Assembly (NCBI GenBank): GCA_963767245.1
Contig: CAVYDG010000013.1
Span: 434,001 to 498,000 of the forward strand
DNA: 64,000 nucleotides
DNA from: Roseiarcus sp963767245
Lineage (GTDB): Bacteria; Pseudomonadota; Alphaproteobacteria; Rhizobiales; Beijerinckiaceae
Reading direction: 5' to 3'
Below the pieces are notes generated by a model. That model did not search any database and was not told the DNA's origin. It saw only the letters and a program-made list of their open reading frames with translations. Every line of letters begins with the position of its first letter. Position 1 is the stretch's first letter. Position numbers and translations under genes: made by a program. Positions 58,909-64,000 of this stretch are shown here, one piece after another.

Positions 58909-59277
58909 ATGTCCGATTTGATTTTTCTTAAAGGTCTCGTCATGCACGCCCACCACGGGGTCATGAGGCATGAGACAAGGCTTGGACAGCGTTTCGTCGT
59001 CGATCTTGAACTGACGCTCGATCTCCGCAAGGCCGCGGCGAGCGACCGCCTCGCCGACACCATCTCCTATGCGGCAATCGCCGAGGAGGCGGAGCGCGCA
59101 TTTACCGCTCGAAGCTTCAAGCTTCTGGAAGCCGCGGCCGGGGCTCTCTGCGACGCCATCCTCAACGGCTTCACGCGCGTTGAAGAGGTGAAGGTTTGCG
59201 TGCACAAGCCGCATGCGCCGATCGCCGCGATCTTCGATGACGTCGGCGTCGCGATGACCCGCCGCCGTCAGGGTTAG
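58909..59277 (+). CDS. folB: Dihydroneopterin aldolase
   Basis: 122 residues, normal FolB length, from MSDLIFLKGLVMHAHHGVM. The family blocks are HAHHGVMRHETRLGQRFVVD near the start, ADTISYAAIAEEAE, LLEAAAGALCDAIL and VKVCVHKPHAPI with the catalytic Lys. It cleaves 7,8-dihydroneopterin in folate synthesis. It stands alone rather than in a fol cluster. Confidence 0.92.
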   Translation: MSDLIFLKGLVMHAHHGVMRHETRLGQRFVVDLELTLDLRKAAASDRLADTISYAAIAEEAERAFTARSFKLLEAAAGALCDAILNGFTRVEEVKVCVHKPHAPIAAIFDDVGVAMTRRRQG

Positions 59278-59390
59278 GCGACGAACGCCGGCGAGGGCGA
59301 AACGAACAGCCCTTTTTGCGCTCGGTCAGGAAGCTGCTAGCTTGCGATCTTCGCTGGCCGCCATGCGCCGCGCGACCCTCCGAGGACGTC

Positions 59391-61722
59391 ATGGACGTCG
59401 CCACTTGGCTACGAGGCTTGGGGCTTGAACGGCACGAGGCTGCGTTCCGCGACAACCTGATTCGAAATGGACGTCGTTCGCGAATTGACCGAGAGCGACC
59501 TCGAAAAGCTTGGGCTGGCGCTCGGCGACCGCAAGCGCTTACTCAAGGCGATCGCGAGTCTGACCCCGCTGGAGGCGGCGTCCGCCCCCGTCGCGGCGCC
59601 CCGCGCGCGAGACGAAGCGGAGCGGCGGCCCGTCACCGTAATGTTCTGCGATTTGGTCGGATCGACCCGCCTCGCGGCCACGCTCGACGCCGAGGACTGG
59701 CGCGATCTCGTCCAGGCCGATCTCGATGACGCCGGCAAGGCGATCGGCCAATACGGCGGCCATGTCGCAAAGAAGCTCGGCGACGGGCTCATGGCGCTGT
59801 TCGGATATCCGAGGGCGCAGGAGAATGACTCGGAACGCGCGGCTCGCGCCGGCTTGGCGATCCTCCGCGCGCTCGAAGACTTGAATGCGGCGAACGCCGG
59901 ACGCGACTTGCCGACCCTCGCCGCCCGTATCGGGCTCGACAGCGGGCCCGTGGTCGTCGATTCCGCGGGCGAGGTGTTCGGCGACGCTCCGAACGTCGCC
60001 GCGCGCGTGCAAAGCGCGGCCGAGCCGGGAACGCTGCTGGTCACGGCGGCCGTGCGGCGACAGGTCGCGGGCCTGTTCGTCGTCAAGGACCAAGGACCGC
60101 GCGAACTCAAAGGCATATCCGGCGCCCCGACCCTCTACCGGATCGTGCGCGCCAGCGGCGGCGGCCGGCGCGCGGGCGCCCGCACCTACACCCCGTTGGT
60201 CGGCCGGGAGGACGATCTCGCGATTCTCAACAAGCGCTGGGAGCGGACGCGGGTCGGCGAGGGGCAGTTCGTGCAGATCGTCGGCGAGCCCGGGCTTGAC
60301 AAGTCGCGCCTTGTCGAGGAGTTCCGCGCCCTGCTCGCCGAAACGCCGCACACCTGGGTCGAATGGACCGCCTCGCAATTGTTGCAGAACACCGCGCTTC
60401 ATCCGTTGACCGAGCGGGGCAAGCAGCGGTTCGGCGCCGACCTGGCACCGGAGCGGCGGCTCGCCGAGCTCGAATCCTCACTGACCCAAGTCAAGCTCAA
60501 TTCGGCCGAGTTTGCGCCGCTGCTGGCGCCGCTCGTCGATATTCCCGCCGAAACGATCGTCGCACCCGAACTCACGCCGGAGGAGCTGCGCCGCCGCCAG
60601 CTGGCCGCGATGGCCGCGTGGTTGGTTGCCGGCGCTCGCACCCAGCCGCTCGTGCTCGCCTTCGAAGACCTTCACTGGGCCGACCCGACCTCGCTCGATC
60701 TCTTGAAGATGCTCGCCGAGCGTGGTGCGACGGCGCCGCTCATGATCGTCGCCACGGCGCGCCCCGAATTTCGCGCGCCATGGGCGACGCGCTCGCACCA
60801 TGGGATCATTTCGCTGGTTCCGCTCGATCGTCAGCAGGTGCGCCAGATGGTCGGCTCCATTGCCGAGCTTTATGCGTTTTCCGCAGACGCACTCGAAGGT
60901 GTTGCGGTCCGCGCCGGCGGTGTCCCGTTGTTCATCGAGGAAGTGACGCGGCTCATGCTCGAAGGCGGAGCGCAAGCGATTCCGCCGACCTTGCAGCAAT
61001 CGCTCGCTGCGCGGCTCGATCGACTTGGCGATGCCCGCGAAGTCGCGCAGATGGGCGCGGTCGTGGGACGGGAATTCAGGTTCGGCCTCCTGCATGCGAT
61101 CGTCGGGGCGCCGGAGACTGAACTCAGTCTCGCGCTTGAGAAGCTCGTCGACGCCGACCTCCTGTTCGTCGACGGCGTCGCGCCCAATTCAACCTACCGT
61201 TTCAAGCACGCGCTGATTCAGGAAGCGGCGTATGAAAGCATGCTGCGGAGCAGGCGTCGCGAAATTCATGCTGAGATCGCGGAAGCCCTCGTGCGCTTGC
61301 AGCCGGCGATCGTGGAAACGGCGCCGGAAACAGTCGCGACGCATCTGGCGCGCGCCGGCGACGAGGCGGGGGCCGCGGGATATTGGCAAAAAGCCGGGCA
61401 GCTCGCACAGAGAAACTCCGCCTACCGGGAGGCGATTGGCGCTTACCAAAACGCGTTGCGGCACATGAGCAGCCAGGACCGAGCGTTCGTTGAGGTCAAT
61501 CGCGCCCTTGCCTCAACTTATTTCGCCGCCGGTGACCACGAGTTGAATCTCAAGCACCTCGAACGGGCCGCCGCGGCCGCCGACGCAAGCGGCGATCCGG
61601 TCACCACGACCGAGATCGCGATGCAACAATGCCATGTGCTCAGTCAGTACGGCGGCGATCCTAGGCAAGCGATGCAAGTCGGCCGCGGAGCTCTCGAAAT
61701 CGGCCACCCGCCTGGAGGATGA
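59391..61722 (+). pseudogene. Adenylate cyclase/AAA-ATPase regulator, N-terminal and central part, frameshifted
   Basis: A SAM-like start (MDVATWLRGLGLERHEAAFR) lies in one frame and VRELTESDLEKLGLALGDR in another; a one-base change near 59465 joins them. The class III cyclase domain is VTVMFCDLVGSTRLAATLD (metal Asp) with KKLGDGLMALFGYPRA (second Asp) and VFGDAPNVAARVQSAAEP. The AAA domain has Walker A GEPGLDKSRLVEEF, where the usual GxxGxGKS has Asp for the second Gly, and Walker B AFEDLHWADP. TPR-like helices begin before the stop, which itself results from a second frameshift near 61705. Confidence 0.85.
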
Positions 61723-62620
61723 GGCGCTCGCCTATGGCGCGCGATTCGCTTTGGGCCACGCCTGCTGGATCAGCGGAGACTACGGCGGCGTGATCGAGTT
61801 TCTGTCAGCCAATCTTCCAGAGAACATGCGCGATCCGACGCAAATTCGCGACTTCGGGACTGCGGGCTCGTTGCTCCTGGATTCGATGTTGATTCTCGCG
61901 CATACGCTCGCCCATCGCGGCCAATTTGACCGAGCATTCGCGATCCTAGAACGCGCGCAAGCTCTGCCGCAAAAGAACGCTTTCGATTTCAGCATACTCC
62001 GTAATCATCATGCTCGCGCGCACTTGTTCCGCGGCGACGCGGATTTAGCGGCGCCGATGTTGCGAGCAGCCATCGAGCACGCGTCCCGCGTCGGACTCGA
62101 GTTTACCCTGCCTTGGCATCAAGCGCTGCTGGGCTACGCTCATGCGCTCAACGGGGAATACGAGACCGCGGTTCCGCTGCTCGAAACCGCGCTCGAAAGG
62201 TCGCACGAGATCCATCTGCCGTACCTTACTGCTTCGACTGGCGCCCGGCTCGCCGAGACGCTCGGGCCCCGAGATCCCAAGCGAGCTCTCGACGTCGCCG
62301 AGACCGCATTTGGAGTTGCGAGGGCAAGGGGATTTCGCGCTCTGGAAGCGGAGTTGCTTCGAGTCAAGGCGGCCGCAATGCTCAAACTCGACGCCGAGGC
62401 GGCCGAGGCTGCGGCGAACGAAGGTTGTGAGCTTGCGCAAGAGCTGGGTCTTGGCCCCGAGCAGGGCCACTGCTTGCGCACTCTTGGCGATATCATCGCC
62501 GCCAAGGGCGATGCGACGAAGGCCGGCGAGCTCCACCGTCTTGCGCGCGCCAAATTTCGCAGCGTAAGTATCCCCCGGCAAAGCCGGGGGCTTTATGGTG
62601 TGAACCGCTCAAAGCGGTAG
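61710..62620 (+). pseudogene. TPR tail of the cyclase/ATPase gene, separated by a frameshift
   Basis: RLEDEALAYGARFALGHACW continues the preceding protein in the +1 frame. The join is at CCACCCGCCTGGAG, where two rather than three Cs would keep the frame. Tetratricopeptide-like helices follow (GTAGSLLLDSMLILAHTLAH, YAHALNGEYETAVPLLETA) to ELHRLARAKFRS. The last ~15 codons (IPRQSRGLYGVNRSKR) come from the left hairpin of an IS200/IS605 element, so the original C-terminus may have been replaced. Confidence 0.8.
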
Positions 62621-63207
62621 GAGGGGTCGCTGAGGCGCCCCCTTGAGTTTGGCGGCCACCTGAAGGTGGCGTTTTTCAGCGCCAGAGATTCATCTGTTCG
62701 AGCCTCTGATCCTCTTTCTCTTGGTTGCGAATGTAGGCGCGGATCGCCTCCTCGTCCCGCCCGACCGTGTTGACGAAGAAACCTCGGGCCCAAAAGTGCT
62801 GTCCGACGAAATTGCGTTTGCGCTCTCCATAAACCCGAGCCATGTGGATCGCGCTCTTGCCCTTGATGTACCCGACGACCTGCGACACCGCATGTTTCGG
62901 CGGGATCGACAGCAGCATGTGCACGTGATCGGGCATCAAGTGCCCTTCTTCGACCTTCGACTCCTTCTGGAGCGCAAGCCGGCGGAAAACCTCGCCCAGA
63001 TGGCGCCGTAGCTCCTGATACAACGTCCTGCGCCGACATTTCGGAATGAAAACCACATGATATTTGCAGTCCCATGTGGTGTGGCTTAGGCTCTCGTACT
63101 TGTCCATCGGTGGAGTTCCTTTCGTGTGAGTGGCTGCTCACGTTGGAACTCCGCTGATGGACCGCCCTAAACGTCAAACTGCTACTGCCACCCCGGCAAA
63201 GCCGGGG
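62572..63207 (-). mobile_element. IS200/IS605-family element
   Basis: Both ends carry the hairpin CCCCGGC-AAA-GCCGGGG (62573-62590 and 63191-63207), typical of subterminal palindromes recognised by Y1 transposases. One tnpA gene lies between. No inverted repeats or target duplication, as expected. Exact ends cannot be set by eye. Confidence 0.8.
62676..63107 (-). CDS. tnpA: IS200/IS605 Y1 transposase
   Basis: 143 residues. The HUH motif is H61-V-H63 in HLMPDHVHMLLSIPP, and the nucleophile is Tyr125 in AIRAYIRNQE. WDCKYHVVFIPKCRRRTLY is the family N-terminus. It moves the element as single-stranded DNA by a peel-and-paste mechanism. Length is normal and the frame intact. There is no tnpB beside it. 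Confidence 0.95.
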   Translation of the reverse strand: MDKYESLSHTTWDCKYHVVFIPKCRRRTLYQELRRHLGEVFRRLALQKESKVEEGHLMPDHVHMLLSIPPKHAVSQVVGYIKGKSAIHMARVYGERKRNFVGQHFWARGFFVNTVGRDEEAIRAYIRNQEKEDQRLEQMNLWR

Positions 63208-63329
63208 GGTCTCCCGCTTACGCTAGGCATGAAGCGCTGGGCCGAACCGCCCGGCTGACGAGCCGAGAGGCGAATGACAAAACGCGCGAATCGATTGCCC
63301 CGCCCCTTCCTACGGCTTAAGACGAAGCC

Positions 63330-63812
63330 ATGAGCGTTGCGTTCACCCGGGAAGAAAGCGCCGAAACGGCCGCGGCCGTCGAGCTTCCTGATCGTCCCAT
63401 CTCGCCGCACCCGAATCTGGTGACGCAGTCCGGGCTCGTGGCGCTGGATGCGGCGATGGCGGCCGCTCGCGCCGCCTATCATGCGGCCCAACAGCTCGAA
63501 GACCTCAACGAGCGCCGCGGGGCTGTCGCCGCGGCGTCCAGGGATATGAGGTATTTCTCCGAGCGTCTCAAAACCGCTCAGTTGATGCCGGATCCGGTCG
63601 CGCGCGACACGGTCGCGTTCGGGTCCCTCGCAACGTTCGCCCGCGACGACGGCCGGCGGCAGACGTTCCGCATCGTCGGTGAGGACGAAGCCGATCCCCG
63701 AGCGGGATCGATCTCCTATGTCTCTCCCGTCGCGCGCGCTCTGATCGGCAAGGGCGCCGGCGACCGCGTCGTCCTTGGCGATCACGAGATCGAGATCCTC
63801 GCCGTTGAATAG
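63330..63812 (+). CDS. GreA/GreB-like protein
   Basis: 160 residues. The N-terminal half is helical and Ala-rich (ALDAAMAAARAAYHAAQQLE), like the Gre coiled coil but with few acidic tip residues recognisable. The C-terminal half has the FKBP-like Gre signature (RQTFRIVGEDEADPRAGSIS, YVSPVARALIGKGAGDRVVL). Classical GreA rescues backtracked RNA polymerase; variant Gre-like proteins may compete for the same channel. A nucleoside-diphosphate-kinase-regulator (Rnk) type is another possibility. Confidence 0.85.
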   Translation: MSVAFTREESAETAAAVELPDRPISPHPNLVTQSGLVALDAAMAAARAAYHAAQQLEDLNERRGAVAAASRDMRYFSERLKTAQLMPDPVARDTVAFGSLATFARDDGRRQTFRIVGEDEADPRAGSISYVSPVARALIGKGAGDRVVLGDHEIEILAVE

Positions 63813-64000
63813 CGCGGGCGCCCGCTGGTTTCGCCCACTTCGGCTAAGTTACTGAAATCTTTGGCGCCCCGACAGGATGAAACTGGGCACTCCTATATCA
63901 TTGTTTTCGCTATATAAAAACTCTGGTGCTAAAACGGAAAGCTTGCGGCAGCCACGTCTTATCATCGGATCGACTGACTTCCAGTCATCGGAAGCGGGAC

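Overview
The window is GC-rich chromosomal DNA, most likely from an alphaproteobacterium of the order Hyphomicrobiales (Rhizobiales). The gene content points that way: a short stand-alone ATP-dependent DNA ligase, a hutF/hutG-type histidine pathway, a CsbD/YqjE/DUF3618 stress operon with a GGAAC-type promoter, and dispersed palindromic repeats containing GTCATTGCGAGCGA. The genus cannot be fixed from the sequence.

Layout. 1-9 kb is accessory DNA: an SRAP-domain gene cut by the left edge, a tandem-repeat secreted protein, the short ligase, a small secreted-protein gene split by an IS256-family element, tandemly duplicated overlapping small genes, a tyrosine-recombinase gene with several frameshifts, and the 3' part of a tRNA-Gln gene that looks like an attachment-site scar. 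9.2-18.5 kb is an apparent extracellular polysaccharide locus: an HlyD-like adaptor, a TackOD1-type zinc protein, a membrane GT2 synthase, two exported proteins and a UDP-sulfoquinovose-synthase-like gene. The last gene is split by an IS21-family element with a clear target duplication. 19-23 kb encodes a cytochrome bo-type quinol oxidase on the minus strand, with the subunit II gene frameshifted. 23-29.5 kb holds a uracil-DNA-glycosylase-like gene overlapping a Sir2 gene, an IS1182-like element, the envelope stress operon and a HAD phosphatase.

29.5-41.4 kb is the histidine-utilisation cluster (hutF diverging from hutI-hutH-hutG-hutU), bracketed and interrupted by two IS110-family elements. 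Both IS110 copies sit in REP-like palindromes, and a group II intron has inserted exactly inside the terminal repeat of one of them. 41.4-51.3 kb carries a DUF559 gene, a PLP enzyme, a TetR regulator with a palindromic operator, a topoisomerase IB, a DUF1326/DUF2182 pair, a quinone oxidoreductase and a four-gene polar amino-acid ABC importer. 51.6-57.4 kb is a small catabolic region (RraA-like, amidohydrolase, alpha-hydroxy-acid oxidase, NCS2-like permease, isochorismatase-like hydrolase) with an orphan gp5-like phage spike gene in it. 57.9-64 kb holds an alpha/beta hydrolase, folB, a frameshifted adenylate cyclase/AAA/TPR gene ending at an IS200/IS605 element, and a GreA-like gene.

Many genes differ from an intact frame by one base, several of them in homopolymers. 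Some apparent pseudogenes may therefore be sequencing errors. The IS insertions, by contrast, are supported by terminal repeats or target duplications.
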